A program made the translations under genes and the position numbers. DNA of 64,000 bases from Myoxocephalus aenaeus. Its lineage: Eukaryota > Chordata > Actinopteri > Perciformes > Cottidae. The first letter of the stretch is position 1, and the number at the start of each line of letters is the position of its first letter. The notes beneath the pieces are model-generated. The model ran no database searches, had not been told where the DNA came from, and saw only the letters and a program-made list of their open reading frames with translations. The stretch lies in contig JBAMJR010000187.1 in NCBI GenBank assembly GCA_038501785.1, positions 1-64,000 on the forward strand. The letters are read 5' to 3'. Positions 1 to 14,200 of this stretch are shown here, piece after piece.

Positions 1-2888
1 AATCTCTTAATATCACATACTAACATTCATATTTATAGTGCTCATATGTATAACACAATTCCGTTCTAGATGGCAGTTTTTACCTTCAAAGGTCATCTAG
101 GAGCGTTTATTTGTAGATAGAGAAAGATGTTGCTATTTCAGCTTTGATTTTTTTTGTTGGCCCATTTTTCTCAATGAGGGACATTTGTTACCTCAGAATG
201 TACAAGTTGGTTTTTGAGGCACTCAGAATCGTAGAAGCGTGAGTAAAAATACATCCGATTTGGGCTGAGCTCAAAGACTGTTACTGACTATGAAGTTGCT
301 CAGCTGACTGAGACAGACTGTCAGTCAGAGAGCGTTACGTTAAAGGATTACAACACAGCTCTGTTATGGTCGGCTATATCTTACTGTACCAGCTCTACTG
401 GAAACAGCCATAAGCAAAATATATGAGTCAGAAATAGCGGCAGTTGCAGAGTGGAAATAATAAATATTGACTAAATGTGTTCCCCAAATTGATTTGACAG
501 TAGTAGTGGTATTAAAATGAGGATTTGTATTGTCATGTATTATTATATTATTTTCTCTAAAAGGGCATTAACCAACAATGTGATTGAATGAATTAAACAG
601 AAATATAATAGCACTTTGACTCTGTTTTCAATTTCAATGGAACAAAAATAAAAAGAGAACCATAGATTTAGATGATTTAGTCTGTCGACACTGTATTTTA
701 GAGACAAAACCACACAAAGTCAATAACGTACTTCAACATGTCATCTATTACCTCTGTCACAACAAGTTACGTATGAAGGCTGCTCTGCTCTTCCTGCAGA
801 AAAGACAAAGCTTACATATATGCTTTAATTAAAATCATAAGAGACAAGACGCTAGCTCTGGTCAGGAGCGGGACCGTTGTTAAAAGCTGCTTTGTCATTT
901 AAGGGTCATGGCTCCTGCAGAACTTGTCCAAGGCCCTTTTTGTCAAAGTAGTAAAATGGTTTGGTCTGCTGGTCACTGGGGAAATCAAGTCAAACTACAA
1001 CAAGCTGCAGTTCACACTCATTCCTCTAATAAGATAGGGAATTGTTACTCAATGTTACTGAATACTGAATGCATGAATGTGGGTATAAATATTAAGTCAG
1101 TTCAAAACTGTCTTATTGAAAATACTTATGGTATATATTCAAAATGTAAACCTGTTTGCATGCTGCAAATATGGGTAATTATTCTTTTTTATTTTTTTAC
1201 TTCATTTGTATTATTCCTGAACTGTTGCAAATCTTTGAAACAATTTCAGTGTGTTTCATTTTCCATCTTATGCATTCTATGCGCTCTATTTTCATCTTAC
1301 TTTACATTTGATGTTATTAATTGTATGTGTAGAGTGAGTATTAATGTTTTCCTAATAATAATATGAATCATTATTACTATATTACACAGCAATGGTAAAG
1401 CAAAAGCCTTAAGACCAAATGAAATCAGCAGATATACAAAATCACATTTGACATTGTGCTGTCTTAAATAGTTCTCACTGCAAGTGAGAAGAGTCTAATT
1501 ATTAATAAGAACAAAAACTAACTACAGCTGGAGGCTGCTCCAGAGCCATCTTAAAGATTGAATATTAAAAGTAATTACAGTATGTGTGTAGGAGGATCAG
1601 ACTGATTTAAGCTGGGAGCATATTTGGATGCACAAAAGACTTTATAGCAGGTAAATGCTATACATACATATATTACAGGAAATACAATTGTTGCAGGTTG
1701 GGAAAGGACCTTGAAAACATTTATGTTTTGTATTTGCAGCTGGGGTTCATTTCAATGCATTCTCACTTTTTCTGCAACATAATGCTTTGGTGAAAGTGGC
1801 ATGAACATGTTGTATAACAGTTGCATTTCTAGCGTAAATATCAAACATGCATTAGATATGTCATACATTATGCCATAATTGAACAATTAAAGGTCTCAAC
1901 ACAGAATATAATAACATTTTGACAACTTAATTAATTTTACTGGACAGATCAGCAGTTTGAGAAACTATGAAGAAAACCGTTTTATTACTGGAAAGTCTGT
2001 TTAAGTGTGTCATATAGTGGGAGGAGTGGGTAATCGCCTGGGGTTCTTCAAGACACAGAAAAGGCAATAGTACAGTTTGAATGCCAACTGATAATTTGGC
2101 AAGTGGACTAATCATCACTTCTGAACTATTTTTGGTATTTTCCCAGGAGGAAAATCTCTTAATATGTTCTCCAGTGTAAGAGCAAGCAGCTTGTAGTAAA
2201 CAACATTCAAAGATTTCATTCTGCATCTAGATAGTATCAAGAAGTGGACATATACTGTATATTTGTTTGACTTTTATTTAGGTTCAGGAGCAGGCCTCAC
2301 CTCGACCACTTCTTATCACTTGTCAAGCCTAGTTATACCCCTCCTCTCTTGCCTAAGCCTTCAATTAATTAATTGTTTAAGTGTGTTTCCATTGTCTTAT
2401 CTGTCTGTCAGTAATCTGAATATTTTGGGTTTTTGGATTGTTGGTCTGAAGGAAAATGTCACCTAACTTCTGAGGACTGCACAGCAGCTTTAGGATCTAT
2501 ACACCCACTGGTCTACAAGAGTTTCTCTGCCGTGTCACATGAATGATGAACAGCTCCAGGCTCTGTACAATCACACATGTATTTTCAGTTATTTTGGGTG
2601 ATTACAACTTTTATCAGGACTATGGGAGTGTGTACTGTACAGGCTTTAATTGACATCGCTCTCACTCTGTTATGTAACTTGCATTGCACATGTTAGAATT
2701 GAACAAACAGCAATTGTATGACTATTTTGAGTATGTAGAAATGTTGCAGCTTTTCTCTGTTTTACTTCAATCTAGGAAGCCAAAAAAGCATAGTTCATAT
2801 AATGTTAGCTAGCTTAGTATGAAGCAGTTTGTTTTTTTAAAACACAATCATTCTTAGATACAAACCAAGACTGCAAAAACAGTCTCCG
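1..2888. other. gene-free stretch
   Basis: AT-rich. Short ORFs here have no recognisable domain, and none is flanked by convincing splice signals. Nothing else seen. Confidence 0.6.
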
Positions 2889-3310
2889 GTGTATTCACCT
2901 CCAAAAGCTGCCAAAGCACTAAACGTTCAACTGAGCGGACTGAAGCTAAAACAAGCCAACCCAACCTATCTGGGAGTGACGCTTGACAGGCCCCTGTCCT
3001 TTAAGGCCCATCTGAAAGGAACAACGGCAAAGGTGAAGCCCGGAAACAACCTGCTTTGTAAGCCTGCAGGCTACAATGAGAGGCAGCACCTACTCAAAGG
3101 ATGCTCCAAAAGATCAATCTACTGTTCATCTTCCATCTAGACAACCACTTGGAACAAAAACGCCACCGAACGGCTTGTGACAACAATTTGAAGTCCAAGC
3201 ATGTCCCAAACTACCATCTGGTGTCAGACCCCACGAAACAGGTCCCTGGCACCGACCTCACAATGAGACTGCGGTCACTCCTCAAAAGATTCAGGACAAG
3301 TACTTTATGA
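2889..3310 (+). pseudogene. degenerate non-LTR retrotransposon (LINE) reverse transcriptase fragment
   Basis: Two overlapping broken frames. The first reads YLGVTLDRPLSFKAHLKGT-x-AKVK-x-x-NNLL, a pattern typical of the 3' part of LINE reverse transcriptases. The second reads VSDPTKQVPGTDLTMRLRSLL-x-RFRT, resembling the downstream linker in the same proteins. Frame changes and the missing catalytic and endonuclease parts show a 5'-truncated dead copy. The clade is not assigned. Confidence 0.7.
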
Positions 3311-3335
3311 TGGTAAGTCAAAATATCAACGTTTC

Positions 3336-3422
3336 TCATCATTTTGAGATATTAAGTCATTATTTTGAGATATTAAGTCATTATTTTGAATTGCTAACTC
3401 ATTATTTTGAGATTATTCTCAT
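3336..3422. repeat. short tandem array, about 21-bp unit
   Basis: About four copies of TATTTTGAGATATTAAGTCAT with point differences. Confidence 0.75.
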
Positions 3423-4852
3423 TATAATAATTTACAGGGTATTTTTTTCTTCATAATGCCAAACATGGGCTTCCATAGGCTGCATTATGTGTGTGACTGT
3501 GAGGGTGGAGAGGAGAAGTTATATCAGTTGTTGCCATACATACTGGCATTTTGCCATTCTCAAATAGGTCTGGAGGTGTTATACATTTGTATGTAAAGAA
3601 TGTGGCACGCAGTGCTTTTAGAGAAGAGAAAGAAGAAAAAAAAGCTGTGCACATGTGAACCTATTATTAGCAAGCCAATGCCCAGGCGGTTTTGGAAAAG
3701 TGAATGGTGCACTAATGTCTGTTGATACAATAAACATTATAGACCTAAATGGACAGGAAGTATTGTGTAACATTATGCCACGAATATAATAATGTTTCAA
3801 CTGCTGTCATTAATTAAAAACAAAATCTACATACAAAATAAATGAACAAACACCTAAATAAATGCTGATTATAAGCCCAGTGGAACAAGGGAAGCACCAC
3901 TGATTAAGCAAAGACACACGTACACTTAAACCAGGGATTAAGGCTTTAGACTCACTCGACTAATTACACCTTGCAGAAATGTGATTAGTGAGAGCAGTCA
4001 AAGCAAGCAGGACACAGACATGGACATGGGAGTTATAGTATTAGCACAAGCGCTCCAGCAAACTAAATAAATGTAAAGATGCTTCTGGACACATAGGCAG
4101 TCTGGCACATAATGTGACTTACTGTACGAGCAGATACACATGTAATGGAAACCATCGTGTGGTTAAACGAGAAGGAGATTAGCTTGTTCCAGATATTGAT
4201 CTAAAATGTCCAACTAATGCCAGCAAGAAAAAAGAAAACAGCTCCACTAGAGAGCTTGTTCATGACATTTAAAGCTATTCTAATTATCACATGGTTTATC
4301 ATATACAGTAAATGGTTAAATAACTGGAAGAATGGCTGGAGTCAAATAGTGATAATGAGAAGTTAAAGTTGTGTACATAAAAAGATGCTAAAAGTGATTT
4401 TTTAAATTATGTATTTCTTTAACATGGGGTTTAACTAATATTTTGTTTCTACATTTTCATGTTGGGCCAACCACCGTAAATATTAAGTAACAACACAAGT
4501 TACTACAGTTTAATACTCAAAACTTCACTATACAAAAGATCATCATCATCTGACGAGAGTAAAGCGTAACAGATTTTTTATTTCCGGTGTTTTAGTTGGC
4601 TAATATTAACTGAGCTCAAGAGTCTGACTCAATGAGAATAATGTATTATTGAACTATAATACATTGTAATTATTAATTAATACAAAATAATATTTTTACC
4701 AATTGAGGGGAAGGACCGAAAGGAACATTTTATTTAGTGAATGATCTCTCTAAATCGTATGTTATTATCCACCAGTCAAGCCAAATACAAGGACACTTTT
4801 TGAATGACTTTATCAATCTACGTGGGGAATATTTTTTTTTACACACTTGCAT

Positions 4853-4854
<2 letters not shown>
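3423..4854. other. gene-free stretch
   Basis: AT-rich unique sequence; no coding or repeat signature recognised. Confidence 0.6.

Positions 4855-4927
<73 letters not shown>
4855..4927. repeat. (CA)n microsatellite
   Basis: About 36 uninterrupted CA units. Confidence 0.97.
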
Positions 4928-4929
<2 letters not shown>

Positions 4930-5099
4930 GCAGAAATACACACATGCACAGTCAGGACCCATAGACATGCAGCCGGAGAGATGTTAGAGAGAAACACGAG
5001 TGAGTTAATCATATTTTAAGAGGTACGACTCGAGCACTCTGCAAAAGAGGGATTAAGGACAAACAAAGACATTAAAATGAATAAAATACGCGTGTTTAA

Positions 5100-5750
5100 A
5101 GTTTGATGTGCCACTGTGTAACTTGGCCACCTGCACCTCCCGTCGTCCTGAACAACCTACGCATTTCTAACCGCAAGTGCAGAGGCAACAGCCCGTGTAA
5201 ATAGGACGGAGATCAGCATGCGCTCACCGGGGATTGAGCATAAAGTAGCTGCATCACTAAAGACCTACACGGGTATACAACCGCAAGGCAGAGATCAAAG
5301 CCCCGCAATAACCGGGACTCTCGAAAACCTGCGACGAGCACAAGGAAATGAGGAGGGACAGATTATTATCTGCGGAAAGGCGAATCTGCAAACATTGTAG
5401 AAATTACGCAAAAAAGTAGAAGCACCACGTTGCACTGCATTCCGCATGATACGCGAGGCTCAACCTGCATCGCACACGCCATTAGAAGACAGAAAGCGTC
5501 GTTGTTGTGCCTACCTCACTCAGTGTCTCCATCCCACTCACACTTCTGGTCCTGATGATACGCTACTGCTTCGCTCCAGCATCCTAAAGCACTGTTATTC
5601 GACGAGGGGGGGAAGGAAGCGTGATGGTTAGTGCAACTGGGCTGACGTATCACCTGACGAGCCGGAGCCGACCAATCAGAGTGTAATCCGATAGATCCTT
5701 TACCAATCCGCTCCAAGGGAGAAAGTGAGGGCCGCACGCACACAGTGGCA
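5100..5750 (-). promoter_or_regulatory. CpG-rich candidate promoter/first exon on the minus strand
   Basis: CpG dinucleotides are unusually dense here compared with the flanks. On the minus strand a donor GTGAG|GTAGGC sits at 5515/5514, so a non-coding exon could run from about 5750 to 5515 with its gene continuing left of the window. In human the gene downstream of XIRP2 in the same orientation is B3GALT1, which would fit. The gene identity is inference from synteny only. Confidence 0.35.
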
Positions 5751-5759
5751 GCAAGGTAG

Positions 5760-6724
5760 ATTGACGCTGTGAGAGAATTTACCGTCAACTCCTGCAAACT
5801 GTTTCACACATTTAGCTCCTGCCCTGTCCAGCTGGAACATCTTGCACACACGGAACAGTTGAATCAGCCAAACAAGTCTGCTCTCATCATATATTATAGT
5901 GTATTCTATAAAGAATAGGGTGCTTGTATGCATATCTCCATACTGGGTGGTATATTCTTAAGATTGTGCTTAAAGGCTTTTTCCAATAAAAACAGACAGT
6001 CAACATAGGAATTAGAACAATGTGTATGAAGGATACAACTTTAAAGATATACAATATAATTCTAAAAGTATTACAATGGGAAAGCATACAGTATATTGGC
6101 CAAGTGTGTACTGTGCAATAGTCAGTATATGCTAAATCTTAACGTGTACTTACGTCATAGGGCAAACTATAGACCGCACCATATTAACTGTCACACTTAA
6201 AATATCAGTTTATTCAGAAACTCAATTCCCTTTTAATATACTTCTTGACATGTTAAGACACTAACCCTATATAAATAAAACATATATAAATAGTTGTGCA
6301 GCTATAGGTGGTCCAAGTCAGCAAACTGTATGCTAAGCTCGTCCACCCTGAGGAGCAGTAAGAGGATGAGTTTATGGACAAAAAACACATTTTGTCCATA
6401 AGCTTATTTTAGAACTGGCTGTAAAATTAAATAAGCATACACTGTATCACACGTGTTCGAGCCGTTCCTCATCTGCCTTTTTTTAATGCTAAATTCCAAA
6501 GCTTTCCTCACTTGGATATGTTTTTCTAGTCTGCTGTATAAGCACACCTGTGGTTCAAGCTCGGAAATCTCCTCCAGGGTGGGGACAGCTCCTCAAGAAG
6601 ATTATACTAATGGTGTGAAAGGGATCGGCTGACCTGCTCCTGTCTTCTTGCTTCACCCAGACACACCTGACAAGCTCTGTGGCAGTACTTCTTCTTTGGT
6701 GACAGAGTAACAGACTTTCAAAGA
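5760..6724. other. gene-free spacer
   Basis: Between the CpG-rich segment and the probable end of the xirp2 3' UTR. Nothing recognised. Confidence 0.5.
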
Positions 6725-7873
6725 GACAAATAAAACAATTTAATTCAATGTTTTATTGCGCTTAGATCAGCAATTAAGTAAGTGAACCAGCCTGACAGCA
6801 CAACAGAATCAGGAATTTTCTTGTACAAAGCAAGGTTGAACTAATCTAAAAAATAAAATTCTTCATTGCAAAATATTTGTTGTTCAAAATAGGATACAAA
6901 TGTCCAAAACAAACATGATTATCACCAATTCACTTGTGTACATTATATACTTTCAATATTATAATAAAATAATTATTTTAGTCTGCACACCAGGTGCTAA
7001 AAAAGAGGCAACTGCAAAAAAAATTGATATGTTGAAAGATAAAAGACTTAACAGAATAATACAACAGAGTCCAACAACTGAAACTATTTCCATTAACCGG
7101 TATACAGTAGCAAAAGAATGGAGTGAATTGTTTTACAATAAACCAATTCATTTTAGAATAAAACAAAGGGGGTGAAAAAGAAACAGGGCCGAAATATATT
7201 GGAAAATATCACTCATGGATTTTCTTTTACTGTGCTCCTTTCAAGAGCAGCGGGAATACAGTTTAGACATTCAGTTGATTTCAAAGGGACTAAACTTCGG
7301 ACTTAATTTCCCTAAGAAATGTAGATTGAAACCAACATCAACATTAATTTTATTTGACGCAGATCTTAAATTTGTTGTGATGCCGTTCTTAGCCATAATG
7401 TGTTTAACTTGTCTAACTACAAGGCAAATTACGTTGCTGTAGCGGTTAAATTAGATATTGTTGTGTCAAATACTAAATGTTACATTAGTGTGAATGCCGA
7501 AAGTCAGGAAAAACAAAGATTAAAAACAATGAATGAAAAATGACATGCTAGATAAGCCTGTCGTCACACTGCTCCACGTCTACATCCACCTTCCACACTT
7601 CCTTCATGTCTATCTCTATCGTACTTACTATTCCAGTTACAATCTTTTCTTCTGTTCACGCTCCATTTACAAGTACATACGGTTTCCTTTCCTATCCTCA
7701 CTTTTCATGTTCCCTTTCAAATCACTTGACTGCATTACCTTCAACTAAACACATCCTCGATTAAACCAACAGGACAGTTCTTTCGTAGCATCTTATTGAA
7801 CCGTTCATTCTTTCGTGCTTCTTCTTTGGGTTTATTTAACTAAACTGTCGAGTTGATGGGTGGTGATTTGATT
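6725..7873 (-). other. xirp2: probable xirp2 3' UTR
   Basis: AT-rich sequence directly downstream of the xirp2 stop, with no other supported ORF. On the minus strand AATAAA hexamers occur at 7836-7831, within 7356-7346, and at 6757-6752. The last would place cleavage near 6725-6742. Which signal is used is not visible from sequence. Confidence 0.4.
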
Positions 7874-8285
7874 TCAAAGGACACTTTTAGGAACAGCCTT
7901 TCTGTGTTGTTGTTCGGGTGACTTGGGAGTGTTGTCAGAAGGGGGCCACTGTGGTTTAGTTAGCTGAATGTCATCTTCTATTTTAAAGGCTTTCCTCAGG
8001 GCATCGGCCTGAGGGGGCCAAACTACAGATATTTTGTTGCTGTGTGCTTTGCTTTCATTGAACATTTTTGTCAGATTGTTTTCACCGCTGTGTGTTTTTT
8101 CTGCTGAACTTAGGCTGCTAATGGAATATCTCCAGTCAAGTTTCTCCTCTGAGGGGATAGGTCCACCAATTCCTGCGGGAGGATTCTTCCCAAGTCCATT
8201 ATCATAGTTCCCTTTGGATTTGAGGAGTTGCTTGTAATGATGTAGACAGTAGAAATGTCCAAGGAGAGAGACGTAATTTCCTAAG
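7874..8285 (-). CDS. xirp2: xirp2 terminal coding exon (end of LIM domain and C-terminus)
   Basis: Acceptor TTCTCTTGCAG at 8287-8286. Its first base completes AGC (Ser) with the AG left by the previous exon, giving K-L-S-L-G-N-Y, the normal continuation of a XIRP2/EPLIN-type LIM domain. The last zinc ligands are in FYCLHH, so with the previous exon all eight LIM ligands are present. About 100 residues follow, including a KSKGNYD motif and WPP-containing segments near KAFKIEDDIQLTKPQWPP. The stop is TGA at 7876-7874. This C-terminus belongs only to the isoform that skips the giant exon, because the long isoform has already stopped upstream. Confidence 0.9.
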
Positions 8286-11200
8286 CTGCAAGAGAAAAGA
8301 TTTGTTCTTCCTTTTAGAATAAATAATGAATAATAATACATTATAGTGCCATTAAAACACCAAGGCGTTTCTTAATTAATAGTGCAATGTTTAATTGTGC
8401 CCATGGTGACCATTGATTTAAATGAATGCAATATTTACCTTAATTTATTTCCACAGTGCTCACAGCAGAAACAGGATTTATGGTACTTTTTTTTGTCCAC
8501 TATCAGAGCATCCATCGGATAAGCTCTCCTCCGACATACTGTGCAGAGCTCCGACTGTGGAACTCGAACCTGTTTGAAAGAGATAAAATGCAAATTATTT
8601 GATTTTTCTCCCACCCCCCTTAATTCCATGTGAAGAGCATTTTCTATTTTGCTCACAATGCAACAACTATGGCTTTTCTTTAATGCTTCTATTATGCTTA
8701 ATCTTGTAAGTACAAAGCAATAACATATATGACATATGTATTCAAAAGCGTACCACATAGGGTTCATTCATTTCTTTAAATAAAACATTCATAATGGTCA
8801 TGAGAGTGAACGGTTCAGTGTATCATTCAGGATATTATTGTATTCACTTGTCTACCTACTTACATGCATGCAGAGATTTCCATGCATCTCTCAACTGCAC
8901 TTTGGCATTGTTAGTGAGCACAACATAGAAGCTGGCATCAGGTTCAGTGCAAGTCCTCAGCCAGCGTGTGCTGTAACGTTACACCGCAGGCTAATGGACA
9001 GCCTCTTGAAAATGCTGCATTGCTTATTGTGACCCATTATTTTTAAATTGACATCATCCTTATTATATGCACTGCACAAAACGTTCAACACAGTCATTAG
9101 ATTAAAGGTGTGCTTGTATTTTTTCCAGAGCTTTCAGTTGAATGACATGGCCTATCAGTGTTTGTTGAGTTGCCATCACGTGATAGGTGGTCATAAAGGG
9201 AGGAAGATAGTCTCTGCACAAGGTTTGCTTTTGCTGTCGGATGTCAGAGGCAGTGAGCGTCCTTAAACAACTCCATTCACTGATGAGGACCATTAGACGT
9301 ATTTAAAAGCTTCAGAAAACTGGTGTACCTTCTGTCAAGGATGCACTTTCAAACCAATGTTATTGCAACTGTGTTCAGAGGACTGCTATTGGTAGGACTA
9401 CCTTCACATTTGGGACAGACATTCCTTATCCCCAGAGGATGAATCATACTCTTTCCAGTGAACCCTTTACTTTTCCTCTAGCGTTTGTCATAACATCCCC
9501 AGGAGCCTCAGCTGTACTTTGTGGTTAGTCCCAATTAGTATAAGCATGCAAACACCCTACAGCCTACAGTAAGAATAATTACCTGCTCAACATTAGCAGG
9601 TAATTATTGCCATGGTGAGCATTTTAGCACTGCTGTGGCTAAATTAAGCCTCACAGATCTACTAGCATGGATGTAGCTTCTTAGACTTCTTGTTCTATAG
9701 AAAGCCTTCACAATTCATACAATGCATACTGCTTTTGTGACACACTACAAACTGAATTAATTCAAATAAATCCCATCCAATAGTCCATTCCATTAGTTTA
9801 TGTTGCTTCATGCTATAGGTATTTACCAGATGTGACAATCTTCGTCTGATGTGACATAACTTGTGACGTTGTCTCCTCAGAAATAGTGTAGCCAAGACTC
9901 TTAAAAACGGATTCACTCTCTGTCCATGTTTTCTGGAAATTACTCAGCAACGTATCAGTAGCGTCGTCATCATAGGTTTCCGTTTGCTGTGCTGATGCAG
10001 CTTTTCTTTTAACTGCATCAGCGTAGGAAAAAGGAACCCGTTGGGTTGACACACTCTCAGAGTGCTCAGAGACAGCTGTCCTTCTTCCGGTGACCTTGTG
10101 ACCAAACTCATCAACATCTGAGAAATGTTCTGTGATTGATTTGGTTTCAGAAAAGGCTGATGGTTCTGCTGGCACAGTTTCTACCTCAGTTTTCTGAGGA
10201 GGGAGGGTGCTGCTCTGCCGTGAGCCTTTCGCTGTCTCTTGAGGACTTTCCCGCTTTGAAGTGTCTGCTGTTGTTTCACTCAGGCTTGACACAGTCTCCT
10301 CCTGATCCCTTTTCTCCTCACTGAATGAGAAACTTTGCTCACCCAGTTCAAAAACATTCTTAATAGCCTGGATGTCAAAAGCTGGCATTTCCTGTTCCAG
10401 GATGTTTGTTTTCTCTTTGTCAAAATCTGTGCTTTCAGTGTCATTGTGAAACCACTCTGTGAGTGGGATAAGCTCTTTTTTAATGAAGAATTTCGCTTCT
10501 GGTGATTCAAATTTGTTCACAAGACCATACAGGTCCGCCCTGGGAAGCTCATCATCCTCTTTGTTCTCATTTTCTGCCTCTAAGTCCTCCATGTCTAGGC
10601 TCAATCGTTCATGGATAGCAATGGGCTCCTTTCGCACATAGGTCTTATGAATTTCAGCCTTTTGAGCTTCTTCAAAAAATTCTCTCTTTTCTTTGACAGA
10701 TACACATGATGGCTCTGGAATATCTGAAGCATCAATAAGATCTGGGTCATTTTGACAAAATGGCATGTGGGGCTTACTTTGTATTCCACTTGCATTCAAA
10801 CCGTCTGAAATATTAGCTTGATCTTCTTCTACATGTGCATAATTTACATCAGCCCACTGTGCCTCTCTAGATAAACTCTTTTTGGACTTTTCTGTTGCAA
10901 TAGTCTCTAAAGCCTCCACGAGTTGGGACTCGATTTTGATTTGCCGATGGAAAGAAGCAGGTGATTCCACAATCTCAGATTTCCTCTCTGAAATGTGTTG
11001 GGGAAGTAGCGGTGGAGGGGTGACGCCACGCGAGAGTTTGGCTGTTGTGTCTTTGAGCCGAGCCAAATTTTCTGCTCTGTCAAAAGTCGGAGAGGGTGTG
11101 ATTCTAGTGAGCCGTGATGTTGGGGTGTCACACCTGCGAGGCGGGGGTGTGGGAGGTGTGGGAGGTGTGTGTGGCCTATGCAGGAGGGTAGGTGATGGCG

Positions 11201-14200
11201 TAACTCTGTGGGGTGAGTCAGTTCTTCGCGTCGATTCAATGGTGATAAACGTCGGCGAGGGGGAACGCATCCTCAGTAACGGCGAGGGAGCCCGGAGGTC
11301 GACAGACTTGCACTGACTCACTTCTTCTTTCCGTCTTTCATGGGAGGTCTTCTTCTTAGTTTGGTTCTCAATTTTGGCAGAACCAATACTGATCTTGGAT
11401 ATTCTTGGTGTTGCCCCACCAGAAACAGATTTCTCAGATATTAGCTCACATTCATGCTTCTCGATTGTTTCATTATCTTCTAGATGCATTAATTTAGCCT
11501 CTGCTAGTTTCGACACACGTGAAATAATTGCTTTGCTTTCTTGAGCATCACTTTCCACCACAGATTCCTCCCATTCGCACTTTCTTTCGGGACTCATCAG
11601 CCAATCTGGAACTGTATTAAGTAGAGCCTTCACAGATTTAGAATCAGTCTTCTCTGAAACTCTTTGTGTCTCTGTGATGTGAGAGATTAACATTTGGACC
11701 TCTCGCCTCTGAGATTCTTCTGTTCTCCCCGCTGTGGGCTTTACCCATTCATTTTGCTCCGACTTGCCTGTCACTGTAATTGGGACATCCCGACTTTCTT
11801 CTGGTGGATCCCCTTCGCTCTGCTGAATAGCTGTCACTTTTTTCTTTTTTTGAGATCCCTTCACTTGCTTTTGAACTACTTTTTGTTGCTGGAAATTCTG
11901 ATCGTCTTTGCTTTCTGTGGTAATGACTTCTCTGTCGACCTGAATCTGCTCTTCATTTATACTTTTTTGAATTTGGGAAATTGCAATCGTTTCACGAGTT
12001 TGATTAGATTTTTCCGATGGCGCTGTATTGGTGTCTTTGATGTCTGTCTTGGATTCTGTGGAAATCTCCTTACCTTGACCTGGCTGTGCAACCCCTTTAG
12101 ACTTTTTTGACTTCTTTTTCTTTTTTGCGGGAGTTGGAGTTTCCTGTTGGCTGTCAGTAACATTACATAACATAACAGCAGACGTGGAGGCAGCAGCAGG
12201 TGAGGAAGGAACTTTCTTAATCCCCTGTTTTAACTCTGTCTTTACTTCTTTAGGTTCACGCATCACTTTCATCTCAGCAGCTTCCTTCACATTCACCTTG
12301 CCATCTTGTGAAACACTTTGTTTCTCGCTCTCACTGGACGTATTTGTCTCTACTTGCTTTTCTTGCTTATGGTTCTTTTTCACCTTTTGATTTGGTTTGC
12401 CTGCTTTTCCATTTGTATTGGCAGATACCTTTTCTGTTTGCATTGACTGATCCGAAACTTTCTCTTGGCTCTTGGTTGGAGAATGATCTTTTTTTTTCTT
12501 GTTATCCTGCTGTGGTGATCTGGACTCTTTTACATTGTTTTTCTCAGATTGGGATTTGCTTTCATTCTTCTCTGTATGGCTTTTATCAGAATACATTTCC
12601 TCTTCGTTTTTATCACAAGGCTTTGTTTTGTGATTTTTAGAATCCTTCTTTCTTTCAGCCAACATGTTTTCAGTTTTTGAGACATCTGTCATTGAGGTCT
12701 GGACATTGTCAGCTATGACAGACAGAGCAGACTGCGTGGAGGAAACAGAAATAGTGTTTTGTGTAGTTGTATGCATCTGTTGTTTAACGGCAGATACTGA
12801 TGAGGTCTTTTGAATGGAGACAACCGTATTTGTCTCATTAGAGACAATTTGCTGTTTGGCAGAAGAAGAAGCTATAACTGTTGAATCATTGCAGATTTTC
12901 TCGTGGCTTGCGCTGACATTGCTGTGGCCGGAATTTGAGACTACGACATGCTTGGATGAATCACATAATGGGGAGTCTGAATGAACACTCAATGCCTTCA
13001 TTTCAGCTCTCTCCTGTGTGATTTCTGATGCATTGTTATTTGACTCTGTATCGATGGTGGACAGCATTTCAAGAGCAGCGGTAACTGAGTCATGTATGTA
13101 AGTGGGTGTTGGAGTGGTTGGGGGGGTGTTTTCCTCCACCAGCTTCCTGTACTTTCCTTCTGCTTTTATTAATGGTGTGTTGAATTTAGTCATTTTCCCT
13201 TTCATGGACGGTGGAGGAGAGGGTGGAGGGGTGAATTTCACAGGAGAGATGTACACTTTCTTTAGTGCTTTTGGTGACTCAGGCATTGGAGAGAATTCAC
13301 ATGAAACTGTTTTTGATGTATGTGTTGTTGTTTTTGATTGGTTTTGGCTCATTCCTACCACTTTCTCAGATGTAAGGTCCACTTGCTGTGTTTTACTGAA
13401 TTCCGCTTTAGGCTCCAGCTTTGGGACCGTGTGTAAAACCGGAGCTTTCACTTTTTTGACCGTCATCTTTTTTGCTTTTGCTGGTGAGGGATGAATTTCC
13501 TGTGCTGGCATGCTCTCCAGTTCCTGTTGAGAGGGAGGAGGCGGGAGGTAGTCCAGCTCACTGGTTAGTGGTGGTGGTGGAGAAGGAAGGCGATCAATGT
13601 CAGAATCAACACTGGGAGGAGGAGGTGGAAGGTCAGCGTCAGTCACTGGTGGAGGTGGGAGAGGCAGATCAGGCTCTGGCTCATGTGGTTTGAGGATATA
13701 ATCATTAGTTTTTACTTTGGTTTTATCTAATTTTTTCATTCCCTTTCCCTTCGACTTTAAATTACGAAACTCTGTCTTTAATGTTTTGATGCCGTGATTT
13801 TGGACAATCGTTTTATGCTCCACCACAGTTGTTGATTGCTGAGCAGACTGCTCCACGGAACTTGTCATTGTTCTAACAATTTCAGTGTCATTAGAGATGG
13901 AGTGCGTTTCTTTTGATGTCTCAACTGAATTAGCAGTTTTTATCTTTTGTATGTTCCTCTCTGCATCAGCAGTTATGTTTTTAACCGGAGGGCTCTGCTT
14001 GACTCGAACTCTTCTGTATGATCCAAGTCTGACTTTGGGAGCTTCACGCTGTGCTGTTTCCAACAGCGACTTAATAGTGCCTTTAACGTTACCCTTTATC
14101 ACTTCTTCTTTCTCCAGCTGAGATTGCTCCTGCATCTGATACAATGACTTAATTGACATCTTCACATCACCCTTTACGTCACGCTCGAGGCTTGGGCTCC

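Noticed and set aside
908..1366. 152-codon ORF on the plus strand
   Set aside because: Hydrophobic and low-information, in AT-rich DNA with no domain, splice context or conserved pattern; consistent with chance.
3336..3422. Possible CRISPR-like array
   Set aside because: Contiguous tandem copies without spacers in a vertebrate genome; an ordinary short tandem repeat.
9813..9916. Extension of the xirp2 giant frame past the donor at 9827
   Set aside because: Only four intronic codons before a stop; the GTAAAT donor and the downstream LIM exon show that splicing is expected.
10882..11316. 144-codon plus-strand ORF, and many others across 10-19 kb
   Set aside because: These are antisense shadows of the xirp2 giant exon, whose codon structure leaves long complementary frames.
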